24,025 bases of DNA from JBNJEL01 sp051745835 (GTDB lineage: Bacteria > Bacillota > Halanaerobiia > Halobacteroidales > Acetohalobiaceae), in assembly GCA_051745835.1 (NCBI GenBank), contig JBNJEL010000021.1, positions 1 through 24,025 on the forward strand, given 5' to 3'. Every line of letters starts with the position of its first letter. Within the stretch, counting starts at the first letter, position 1. Made by a program: the position numbers and the translations under genes. The notes under the pieces were generated by a model. The model searched no databases. It had not been told where the DNA came from and saw only the letters and a list, made by a program, of their open reading frames with translations. This document shows, piece by piece, positions 8,086 through 15,409 of the stretch.

Positions 8086-8727
8086 ATGGTGATTGATATT
8101 CATATTCATGAAAGCAAGTACTCACTTGATAGTGCAGCATCTTTAACTGATATTGTCAAGCGCGCTCAAAAAATAGGTTTAGACGGTATCTGTATTACTG
8201 ACCATGAGAGCAATCAGATTAAGAAAGAGGCAGTTGAACTGTCATTAAGAGAAGATTTCTTAATCTTAGTGGGAGCAGAAATTTTAACCTATCAAGGAGA
8301 TATCTTAGTTTTTGGATTAGAAGAGCTGCCCGAAGAGAAGTTATCTGCTGCTGAATTAGTGAAGTTAGTCACAGAGGCTGGGGGAGTAGCTATTAGTGCC
8401 CATCCTTTTAGAGATAATGATCGTGGGATGAGGGAAGGATTTACTAATTTAGAAGGGTTGACTGGAGTCGAATCTTTCAACGGTAGTACTGTCACAGATA
8501 ATAATCTACGAGCTCATTACTTAGGTAAGAGATATAATCTACCCTGTTTAGGTAGTAGTGATGCTCATACTTTAGAGCGGGTTGGAAAATTTGCTACTAA
8601 GTTTACAACTGAGGTTCAAGATTTAGAGACATTTATAGAGGCAATTAAAAGTAATCAGGTTTATCCTGTAGAACGTTGTCAACATGGATTTAGACGAATA
8701 TCTACTTTAAAGGAGCAAATAGAATGA
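8086..8727 (+). CDS. PHP-domain metal-dependent phosphoesterase
   Basis: A 213-residue cytoplasmic PHP protein. Ligand pattern, numbered from the ATG at 8086: His6 and His8 (DIHIHE), Asp15, His40 (ITDHE), Glu65 (GAEIL), His106 (SAHPF), Asp159 and His161 (GSSDAH). This is the short, stand-alone TrpH-like form. I chose the ATG because AGGGAG at 8071-8076 lies 9 bases upstream, whereas an in-frame TTG at 8077 abuts the SD. The stop overlaps the next gene's start as ATGA, implying translational coupling to the ECF S component. Its place between a transport ATPase and an uptake component suggests it acts on the imported compound, perhaps removing phosphate. The substrate is unknown. Confidence 0.85.
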   Translation: MVIDIHIHESKYSLDSAASLTDIVKRAQKIGLDGICITDHESNQIKKEAVELSLREDFLILVGAEILTYQGDILVFGLEELPEEKLSAAELVKLVTEAGGVAISAHPFRDNDRGMREGFTNLEGLTGVESFNGSTVTDNNLRAHYLGKRYNLPCLGSSDAHTLERVGKFATKFTTEVQDLETFIEAIKSNQVYPVERCQHGFRRISTLKEQIE

Positions 8728-9269
8728 ATAGTCAAACTAGAAATTTGACTATTGCTGGGTTAGGAATTGTATTAAATATAGTGTTAGGTACAATTGTAGC
8801 GGCAGTGAAAATTCCATTTCTGTTTTTAGATACAGTAGGAACCATCTTTAGTGCTGTACTTTTAGGACCTCTGTATGGAGCTATGACTGGAGGGCTAACT
8901 AATATAGTACAAGGAGTTATAACTAATCCTAAGACTATTCCTTTTGCTGTAGTTAATATTACAATTGGTTTAATTGTAGGGCTAATTAGCTGTAAGTATG
9001 ACTTCAATTACGTTACAGCTACAGGTACAGGGTTAATCTTAGCCTTTATTGCACCTTTAATTGGGACGCCAATTGCAGTCTGGGTTTTTCAAGGTTTGAC
9101 TGGCGGTGGAATAGATTTATTCTATGCGTGGTTATTACAGTCAGGACAGAAGATCTTTCAAGCTGCTTTTATCTCGCGGGTGGTTAGTAACTTTATCGAT
9201 AAGATTGGTAGTTGTTTGGTAGTATCATTTTTAATACAGCGTTTAAGGAAAGAGTTAGATATTAATTGA
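8724..9269 (+). CDS. ECF transporter S component, CD3073-like
   Basis: A 181-residue membrane protein with about five or six hydrophobic segments. The stretch FLFLDTVGTIFSAVLLGPLY followed by GAMTGGLTNIVQGV has the small-residue-rich helices and the TGGLTN turn seen in ECF S components, which bind the substrate and use an energizing EcfT/EcfA module. From memory it fits the family named for Clostridioides difficile CD3073, which is linked to CD3072-type desulfidases; such a gene occurs at 12050. No EcfT or EcfA is encoded in this window, so it would need a shared module from elsewhere. Its start overlaps the PHP stop by four bases. Its substrate is unknown. Confidence 0.75.
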   Translation: MNSQTRNLTIAGLGIVLNIVLGTIVAAVKIPFLFLDTVGTIFSAVLLGPLYGAMTGGLTNIVQGVITNPKTIPFAVVNITIGLIVGLISCKYDFNYVTATGTGLILAFIAPLIGTPIAVWVFQGLTGGGIDLFYAWLLQSGQKIFQAAFISRVVSNFIDKIGSCLVVSFLIQRLRKELDIN

Positions 9270-9304
9270 ATTTAAAATAGAAATAAGTTAAAGGAGAGAT
9301 TAAG

Positions 9305-10342
9305 ATGAGAAAAAAGGGATTATTAGTAACGATAGTAGCATTAACAATGATATTAACTATGACAACCGCAACAATGGCAGGATTTTTTGATTGGTTAACA
9401 GGAAGTGATAGTGAGCAGACTGTATTAACGGTCTATTCTGCTTATGGTGGCGAAGATGAGATCTATTCTGCTTTTGAAGAGGATACTGGAATTAGAGTAG
9501 AGTATATTGATATGTCTTCTGGGGAAGTATTAGCTAGATTAAGAGGCGAGAAACAGAGTAATTCTAATGCTGATATCTGGTTTGGTGGTGGTTCAGATGC
9601 CTTTATTACTGCTAAAAAAGAAGGCTTGTTAGCTCAATATAAGTCACCAGAGGCTGAGAATATTCGAGATCTATTTAAAGATAAGGATGGTTATTGGACA
9701 GGTGTATCATTAGTAACTGTCAACTTTATAGTTAATACAGAGATCTGTAAAGAGAAAGGAATTGAAGTGCCTCAAACTTGGGCTGATGTGGCTAAGTCAG
9801 AGTATCAGGATGAAGTTTTAATGTCTAATCCGTCAATTTCTGGAACAGCCTATACTATTCTTTCCGGACTGTTACAGCATAAAGGCGCAGAAGCAGGTTG
9901 GAATTATTTTGATAAATTAAATGATAACATTCCATACTATGCTAAGCGAGGAAGCGAACCACCGAAGAAAGCAGCATTAGGTGAAGTAATAGTTGGACTA
10001 TCACCAGGTACGGGAGTAGATTTAAAGGAACAGGGTTATCCTATTGTAAGTATTATGCCTAAAGATGGTGTGCCGTGGTGGCCGGCTCCAATGGCTATTT
10101 TAAAACAAACTGACAATTTAGAGGCAGCTAAGAAGTTTGTTGACTGGGCTTTATCTGCTAGAGGACAAAAAGTTTTAAGAGATAATTGTCCTCGAGTGCC
10201 AACTAGAGATGGAATTGAGCCTCCTGAAGCTTTAAGTGGTTTTAAAGATGCAGAAATAATGGATGTTGATTTTGAAGAAGCAGGTGCACAGCGAGATAAG
10301 TTAGTAAATAAGTGGAAAGAAGATTACTATGATACTAAATAA
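9305..10342 (+). CDS. Extracellular solute-binding protein 1 (FbpA/ThiB/AfuA superfamily)
   Basis: A 345-residue periplasmic binding protein. A Sec signal covers residues 1-24, ending TATMA before GFFDWLTGS. There is no lipobox, so it is likely soluble in a periplasm. The fold is the two-lobe type 2 form: VLTVYSAYGGEDEIYSAFEE opens the first lobe, DIWFGGGSDAF lies near residues 90-100, LMSNPSISGTAY near 180, RGSEP at 215-219, and FVDWALSARGQKVL near the end. The C-lobe Tyr-Tyr pair that binds ferric ion in FbpA is not seen; the segment reads GEVIVGLSPGTGVD. Substrates in this superfamily include iron, thiamine, phosphonates and hexose phosphates. It overlaps permease 1 by 14 bases and is paralogous to the gene at 12662. 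Confidence 0.85.
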   Translation: MRKKGLLVTIVALTMILTMTTATMAGFFDWLTGSDSEQTVLTVYSAYGGEDEIYSAFEEDTGIRVEYIDMSSGEVLARLRGEKQSNSNADIWFGGGSDAFITAKKEGLLAQYKSPEAENIRDLFKDKDGYWTGVSLVTVNFIVNTEICKEKGIEVPQTWADVAKSEYQDEVLMSNPSISGTAYTILSGLLQHKGAEAGWNYFDKLNDNIPYYAKRGSEPPKKAALGEVIVGLSPGTGVDLKEQGYPIVSIMPKDGVPWWPAPMAILKQTDNLEAAKKFVDWALSARGQKVLRDNCPRVPTRDGIEPPEALSGFKDAEIMDVDFEEAGAQRDKLVNKWKEDYYDTK

Positions 10343-12026
10343 TAAACAATCAGGGGTATCTTTCTTTAAAGATGCCTCTTTATCTAATTTAATTTATGGT
10401 GTAATTATTCTAAGTTTGATTATTTTTATTGCTTGGCCAATTATTGAAGTTTGGATTAGTAGTATTTATGTTGATGGACAAATTAATTTTAGCAATTATC
10501 AGCAACTCTTTGTTAGGAATAGTCAATTATTATGGAATAGTATTTTTGTATCTACTTTATCTACAATATTAGCAGTAAGTTTAGGATTGTGTTTAGCTTT
10601 ATATATTACTCATTCTAATAATTGCGGTAAAAAGATTGTTTTAGGAGTATTACTATTAACTATGATTTCTCCGCCGTTTGTTTCATCTATTTCTTATATT
10701 ATGTTATTTGGTAAGCGGGGATTAATTACATATAATCTGCTTAATTTATCAATTAATCCTTATGGTTGGCATGGTGTTGTTCTAATGCAATCAATTGGAC
10801 ATACTTCGTTAGCTGCATTATTGATTATGGGAATTTTGAAAGGGGTAGATCGCAATTTAGAATCCGCTGCTTATGATAGTGGAGCTAGTAGTTGGGCTAC
10901 TTTAATTCAGATTACTATTCCATTAGCTAAACCAGGTATCTTAGTAGCTGCTTTAGTTACTTTTATTAAATCTTTATCCGATTTTGGAACACCAATAATT
11001 ATCGGTGGTAAATTTAATGTTTTAGCTACAGAAGCTTATTTAAATGTGATTGGCCTTTATAATTTACCTAAAGCAGCGGCAATGAGTACTTTATTAGTGG
11101 TTCCGGCTTTATTAGCTTTTATTATTTATCGAAAGATATTAGGTAATACGAAGTTTTTTAGTAGTAAGAGTACAAATCAGAACAATGGCGAACTTAAATT
11201 ATCTAAACCGATAAATTTAATTTTAGCAATTATAACTTGGTTATTTGTGTTATTTATGTTTATTAAGTATGGAACTATTTTGTGGGGAGCTTTTGCTAAA
11301 ACTTGGGGAGTAGATTTTTCATTAACTTTAAATCATATTAAAAACTTAAATTTAAGAAAATTAAGAAGCTTGGGCAGAAGCTTTAAGTATTCATTAATTG
11401 TAGGTATTTTAGGTAGCTTGATTGGTATTTTATTATCTTATATTTTAGAGCGAAAAGAGTTTATAGGAACAAAAGTATTAGATTTTATTGCTACACTGCC
11501 TTACATGATTCCTGGTACTTTTTTTGGGATTGGTTATCTTTTAGCTTTTAATGATCAACCATTAGTTTTAACAGGTACAGGTTTGATTGTAGTTCTTAAT
11601 TGTGTTTTTCGTCAGCTACCTATTAGTACTAAAGCAGGAACAGCAGTATTAAGTCAGTTAAATCCAGAGTTAGAATCAAGTGCTCGTGATTTAGGTGCTA
11701 AAGAGGGCTACGTTTTTAAAGATATAGTTTTACCTAACCTTAAGCCTGCTTTTTTAGTTAGTTTTATTAATAACTTTACGACAACAATGATTACTATTGG
11801 AGCGATTATATTCTTAATTACTTCTAGTTCTAAAGTAGCTACTGTAGAAATGTTTGGAGCAATTAAGACTGGCGATATTGGAATCGCTGCTGTATTTGCT
11901 AATTTAATTATAATTACTGTTTTAATTATTAATATTACTTTTTCTTGGTTCTGTCTACGAAAGAAAAATGATAAGATTAAAGATCAAAAAAATTATATAT
12001 CTAAATTAGAGATTAATAAAATCTAA
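10329..12026 (+). CDS. Fused ABC permease 1 (FbpB/ThiP type)
   Basis: A 565-residue integral membrane protein with two homologous permease halves, about 12 membrane helices in all, as in FbpB and ThiP. Each half has an EAA coupling loop that docks on the ATPase: residues 178-203 (ESAAYDSGASSW and on, Gly185) and residues from 449 (ESSARDLGAKEG and on, Gly456). Both keep the conserved glycine. The start lies inside the end of the binding-protein gene (14 bases overlap) with only a weak purine-rich SD, so translation is probably coupled. A stem-loop occupies codons 8-17. Codons are strongly AT-ending compared with copy 2. Confidence 0.88.
   Translation: MILNNKQSGVSFFKDASLSNLIYGVIILSLIIFIAWPIIEVWISSIYVDGQINFSNYQQLFVRNSQLLWNSIFVSTLSTILAVSLGLCLALYITHSNNCGKKIVLGVLLLTMISPPFVSSISYIMLFGKRGLITYNLLNLSINPYGWHGVVLMQSIGHTSLAALLIMGILKGVDRNLESAAYDSGASSWATLIQITIPLAKPGILVAALVTFIKSLSDFGTPIIIGGKFNVLATEAYLNVIGLYNLPKAAAMSTLLVVPALLAFIIYRKILGNTKFFSSKSTNQNNGELKLSKPINLILAIITWLFVLFMFIKYGTILWGAFAKTWGVDFSLTLNHIKNLNLRKLRSLGRSFKYSLIVGILGSLIGILLSYILERKEFIGTKVLDFIATLPYMIPGTFFGIGYLLAFNDQPLVLTGTGLIVVLNCVFRQLPISTKAGTAVLSQLNPELESSARDLGAKEGYVFKDIVLPNLKPAFLVSFINNFTTTMITIGAIIFLITSSSKVATVEMFGAIKTGDIGIAAVFANLIIITVLIINITFSWFCLRKKNDKIKDQKNYISKLEINKI
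10352..10379 (+). repeat. Stem-loop at the binding protein 1/permease 1 junction
   Basis: The 5' arm AGGGGTATCTTT at 10352-10363 pairs with the 3' arm AAAGATGCCTCT at 10368-10379, giving 12 pairs including two G-U wobbles, with loop CTTT. The next bases are TTATCT. It begins 9 bases after the binding-protein stop and lies within the permease reading frame. The second gene pair has a stem-loop at the same place (13710-13741). Confidence 0.7.
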
Positions 12027-12049
12027 CTTTAAGTTGAAAGGTGAATCAG

Positions 12050-12604
12050 ATGAAACGTAACAAGAAAATTATTCTATTAGCTCACTGTATCTTAAATTGC
12101 AACTCTAAAGTAGAAGGTTTAGCAGATTATCAAGGTGGACTGATGAAAGTTATAGCACCATTATTAGAAAAAGGAGTAGGAATTATACAGTTACCTTGTC
12201 CAGAGCTGACTAATTATGGAATTAAAAGGTGGGGACATACTAAGAAGCAGTTTGATACCCCATATTTTAGAAAACATTGTCGTGAAATTTTGACTCCTTA
12301 TTTAGAACAGATTAAAGATTATTGGGCTAATGATTATCAGATCTTAGGAGTTATAGGAGTAGATGGAAGTCCTAGTTGTGGAGTAAATTATACCTGCTTT
12401 GGTCAATGGGGCGGAGAAGTTCTAAGTAGTAATAAGGAAGAACTAAGAGATGATTTAAAACAGGTAAAAGAAGCAGGAGTATTTATCGAAGAACTAACTA
12501 AATTATTAATAGAAGTGGGAATCGAACTACCTTTGGTAGCAGTTGATGAAGAAAATCCAGAAGCATCTTTGGAGAAAATTAAATCTATCTTACCTAGTAA
12601 TTAA
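12050..12604 (+). CDS. TudS-related putative desulfidase (DUF523, CD3072-like)
   Basis: A 184-residue cytoplasmic protein related to TudS, the iron-sulfur enzyme that removes sulfur from thiouracil. Cysteines in family positions are Cys13 (AHCILN), Cys50 (LPCPEL) and Cys110 (GSPSCG), the likely ligands of a 4Fe-4S cluster. Cys17, Cys77 and Cys116 are additional. The AHCILNCNSKV start and the GSPSCGVNYTC stretch fit the subfamily I recall as CD3072-like, usually linked with CD3073-like ECF S components as here. I chose ATG 12050 (AAAGG at 12037-12041, 8 bases spacing) over GTG 12041, which overlaps the SD. It sits between the two binding protein/permease pairs, suggesting the imported compound carries removable sulfur. 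Activity is inferred only. Confidence 0.78.
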   Translation: MKRNKKIILLAHCILNCNSKVEGLADYQGGLMKVIAPLLEKGVGIIQLPCPELTNYGIKRWGHTKKQFDTPYFRKHCREILTPYLEQIKDYWANDYQILGVIGVDGSPSCGVNYTCFGQWGGEVLSSNKEELRDDLKQVKEAGVFIEELTKLLIEVGIELPLVAVDEENPEASLEKIKSILPSN

Positions 12605-12661
12605 ATAAGATATTTAATCTTTAGTGGAAGATGAATTATTAAATAATAGGGAGGAATAATA

Positions 12662-13690
12662 ATGAAGCAGAGAAGATTAGTGATTGGTTGTTTAGCCTTA
12701 GTTGCAGTATTAATGGTAACCTCAGTTACTCAAGCAGGATTTTTTGATTGGTTGACAGGAAGTGAGGAAGATAAGACACTTAAAGTAATTGGAGCTTTTA
12801 GTAATGAGGAACAGGTCTTTGCTGAATTTACTAAACAGACCGGCATTGAAGTTAAATCGCTCGATATGTCATCAGGAGAGGTGTTAGCTCGGGCGAAAGC
12901 TGAGGGCGGTAAACCGATGGCAGATTTATGGTTTGGCGGTGGTGTTGATAGCTTTATTGCTGCTAAACAGGAGGGATTACTAGCCCAATATAAGTCACCT
13001 CAGGCTGAGCATGTTCCAGCTATTTATAAGGATAACGAAGGATACTGGACAGGTATCTACTTAGTAATTACTGGTTTTATCGTTAATGATCAAATCTTAG
13101 CAGAACAAGATTTGGCTACTCCTACTAGTTGGTCTGATCTGACTAAGCCGCAGTATCAAGAAGAAGTTTTGATGTCTAATCCTGCTATTTCCGGGACGAA
13201 TTATGCAATTGTTAACTCATTATTGCAGGTAAAAGGTAGTCAAGCAGGTTGGCAGTACTTTAAAGATTTAAGGAAGAATATCCCTTACTTCTCCAAACGA
13301 GGCAGCGAACCACATAAGAAGGTATTATTAGGTGAGGCAGGAGTCGGTATTACCTATATTAATGGTGGAATTATGAACTTACCCCAGGAACATCCGGTCT
13401 CGGTTATCTTCCCGGAAGATGGTATTCCGTGGGTGCCAGGCTGTATGGCAATCTTTAAGCAGGCGGATAATAGTCAAGCGGCGCAAAAATTTGTTGATTG
13501 GGCATTATCGAAGAAAGGACAGCGCTTTATGCGTGACATAAACTCTACGATTATGGTGCGCGAGGATATCAAACAGCCAGAAGAGTTAGCAGATGCTCCC
13601 TTAGATAAGTTATTAAAAGTTGACTTTAGAGATTTCGGTACACGACGTCAACAAATTATTCAGACTTGGAATGAGCAAGTTGCTAAGTAA
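12662..13690 (+). CDS. Extracellular solute-binding protein 2 (paralogue of binding protein 1)
   Basis: A 342-residue periplasmic binding protein of the same family as the gene at 9305. The Sec signal ends SVTQA at residue 25, followed by GFFDWLTGS, the same nine residues as in copy 1. Shared landmarks are LDMSSGEVLARA, DLWFGGGVDSF, GLLAQYKSPQAE, LMSNPAISGTNY, RGSEPHKK and FVDWALSKKGQ. The C-lobe segment reads GEAGVGITYINGGI, again with no Tyr-Tyr iron pair, and differs from copy 1 around the binding cleft (YINGGIMNL against PGTGVDLKE), so the ligand may differ. The start has AGGGAGG at about 12648-12654. It overlaps the next permease start by 20 bases if that starts at ATG 13671. Confidence 0.85.
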   Translation: MKQRRLVIGCLALVAVLMVTSVTQAGFFDWLTGSEEDKTLKVIGAFSNEEQVFAEFTKQTGIEVKSLDMSSGEVLARAKAEGGKPMADLWFGGGVDSFIAAKQEGLLAQYKSPQAEHVPAIYKDNEGYWTGIYLVITGFIVNDQILAEQDLATPTSWSDLTKPQYQEEVLMSNPAISGTNYAIVNSLLQVKGSQAGWQYFKDLRKNIPYFSKRGSEPHKKVLLGEAGVGITYINGGIMNLPQEHPVSVIFPEDGIPWVPGCMAIFKQADNSQAAQKFVDWALSKKGQRFMRDINSTIMVREDIKQPEELADAPLDKLLKVDFRDFGTRRQQIIQTWNEQVAK

Positions 13691-15335
13691 AATTACAAAT
13701 CAAGTTAGTAACAGGGTATCTAAATATTTAGATACCCTGTTTTATCGTTTATTATTGGGAGTTATCGCTAGTGGTGTCTTAATCTTTATCTTCTGGCCCT
13801 TAGTAGAGGTAATTAAAGAAAGTATCTATCCTAATGGTAAGTTAACATTTCAGCTTTATAGCCAACTATTAAGTCAGGATAGTTACTTAATTTTAAACTC
13901 CTGTCTGGTGGCACTACTAACTACATTATTAACTACTGGGTTAGGATTAGCAGTTGGACTCTACTTTACTTTTGTTAATCAACAACTACGAAAGATCATC
14001 TTTATTATTTTGCTATTAACGATGGTTGCCCCTCCGTTTGTCTCTTCACTAGCTTACATTAAATTATTTGGTCGTCGGGGACTGATTACCTATCACTTAT
14101 TAGGCTTAACTTTAGATACTTATGGTTGGCAAGGCATTGTCTTAATGCAGACAGTAAGTCAAACCTCCTTGGCATCTTTGATTATTATTGGTGGTTTACA
14201 AGGTATAAACTCTACTTTAATTCAAGCAGCTTATGATCTTAAAGTTGGTCTCTATCATTTATTAGTTGAGATAATGATACCTCTAGCTAAGCCGGCTATC
14301 ATTGTTGCTGCTTTATTATCCTTTGTTAAAAGTTTAGCTGACTTTGGTACTCCAATTATTATTGGAGGTGGTTTTGATGTCTTAGCCACGGAAGCTTACT
14401 TAAATGTAATTGCTTACTTTAACTTTTCTCGGGCAGCAGCATTAGGAGGATTAATTTTAGTACCGGCTGTGGTTGCTTTTATCTTCTATCGCTACTATCA
14501 ACACGACTTACAGATGTCATCACAGATTTCAGCTAGTCAGTGGCTAACAAAGAGTTGTTCAGTAGAGTTATCAGGTAAGATTAAGATACTCTTAACAATG
14601 CTTAGTTGGGGTTTTATTTTGATTATCACTTTACAGTACTTAACGATTATCTTAACTGCAGTTAGTAAATATCATGGCGGAGAGTTGGTGGTAACATTAG
14701 AGCATATTAGAAATTTTGACTTTAAGTTAATAGCTAGCTTCTTACGTAGTATACTATATAGTTTAATTGCTGGAGTGGTCAGTAGTAGTTTGGGCTTACT
14801 ATTAGCTTACTTTATTGAACATAGTCAGCAGTTAATAATTAAAGGATTAGATCTAATTGCTACTCTACCCTATATTCTGCCCGGCACATTCTTTGGAATT
14901 GGTTATATCTTAGCTTTTAATCAGCCACCGTTAGCTTTAACCGGTACAGCTTTAATTGTAGTACTTAACTTTATCTATCGTCAATTGCCGCTAGTTACTA
15001 AAGTAGGTAGTTCATACTTAAATTCAATTAATTCCGAACTAGAAATGGCAGCTCAGGACTTACAGGCGAGCCAGTTAATGACTCTTAAGGATATAATTAT
15101 TCCGCTACTTAAGCCAGCCTTCTTAATTAGTTTTGTAAATACCTTTGCAGTAACTATGACTTCGATTGGTGCAGTAATCTTTCTCATCTATCCCGGGGGT
15201 AAGGTGGCTACGGTAGAACTATTTAATGCTATCGACAATGGTGAATATGGAGTTGGAGCTGTAATGGCAGTTTTAATTATGGTGATAACTTTAGGAGTTA
15301 ACCTACTTATTTCCCGCTTATTGCTACAGGAATAA
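13671..15335 (+). CDS. Fused ABC permease 2 (paralogue of permease 1)
   Basis: A 554-residue, about 12-helix fused permease aligning along its length with permease 1 (shared MVAPPFVSSLAYIKLFGRRG-type, TEAYLNVI and LPYILPGTFFGIGY segments). I chose ATG 13671 because the protein then begins at about the same point as copy 1 and overlaps the upstream stop by 20 bases, as copy 1 does by 14. The open frame extends to a TTG at 13620, but that would add unrelated sequence. Both EAA loops have lost their glycine: AAYDLK (Lys191) and AAQDLQ (Gln465). A 32-base palindrome lies at codons 14-24. No terminator was found after the stop. Confidence 0.85.
   Translation: MSKLLSKITNQVSNRVSKYLDTLFYRLLLGVIASGVLIFIFWPLVEVIKESIYPNGKLTFQLYSQLLSQDSYLILNSCLVALLTTLLTTGLGLAVGLYFTFVNQQLRKIIFIILLLTMVAPPFVSSLAYIKLFGRRGLITYHLLGLTLDTYGWQGIVLMQTVSQTSLASLIIIGGLQGINSTLIQAAYDLKVGLYHLLVEIMIPLAKPAIIVAALLSFVKSLADFGTPIIIGGGFDVLATEAYLNVIAYFNFSRAAALGGLILVPAVVAFIFYRYYQHDLQMSSQISASQWLTKSCSVELSGKIKILLTMLSWGFILIITLQYLTIILTAVSKYHGGELVVTLEHIRNFDFKLIASFLRSILYSLIAGVVSSSLGLLLAYFIEHSQQLIIKGLDLIATLPYILPGTFFGIGYILAFNQPPLALTGTALIVVLNFIYRQLPLVTKVGSSYLNSINSELEMAAQDLQASQLMTLKDIIIPLLKPAFLISFVNTFAVTMTSIGAVIFLIYPGGKVATVELFNAIDNGEYGVGAVMAVLIMVITLGVNLLISRLLLQE
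13710..13741 (+). repeat. Perfect 32-base palindrome at the binding protein 2/permease 2 junction
   Basis: The arms are 13710-13723 (AACAGGGTATCTAA) and 13728-13741 (TTAGATACCCTGTT), with loop ATAT. As RNA it makes a 14-pair hairpin followed by TTAT, so it resembles a short-tailed terminator. It begins 20 bases after the binding-protein stop and lies within the permease reading frame, matching the hairpin at 10352-10379. Confidence 0.9.
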
Positions 15336-15380
15336 TTAGTAAAGTGTTCCTTATATTCTAGCATAAAATGACATGATAAC

Positions 15381-15409
15381 TTGCAATATGAGGTTTAATA
15401 AGATATTAT
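15381..15409 (+). promoter_or_regulatory. Sigma-A-type promoter of the chemoreceptor gene
   Basis: TTGCAA at 15381-15386, a 17-base spacer, and TATTAT at 15404-15409. The transcript would start near 15416. No motility-type (TAAA, GCCGATAA) promoter was seen. An unusual AGGAGGGGGTGAT tract at 15451-15463 lies in the leader, too far from any long reading frame to be its SD. Confidence 0.65.

Noticed and set aside
8292..8495. Minus-strand open frame of 67 codons
   Set aside because: Antisense to the PHP gene, which has all metal ligands in frame.
8732..9007. Minus-strand open frame of 91 codons
   Set aside because: Antisense to the ECF S component; its composition merely mirrors the membrane protein.
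12680..12691. Lipobox-like VIGC at residues 7-10 of binding protein 2
   Set aside because: It precedes the hydrophobic core of the signal peptide rather than following it, and the paralogue has no cysteine there. A normal Sec signal ending SVTQA fits better.
13620..13670. TTG start at 13620 for permease 2
   Set aside because: It would add 17 residues encoded in the overlapping binding-protein gene and unlike permease 1. ATG 13671 matches the paralogue's start position.
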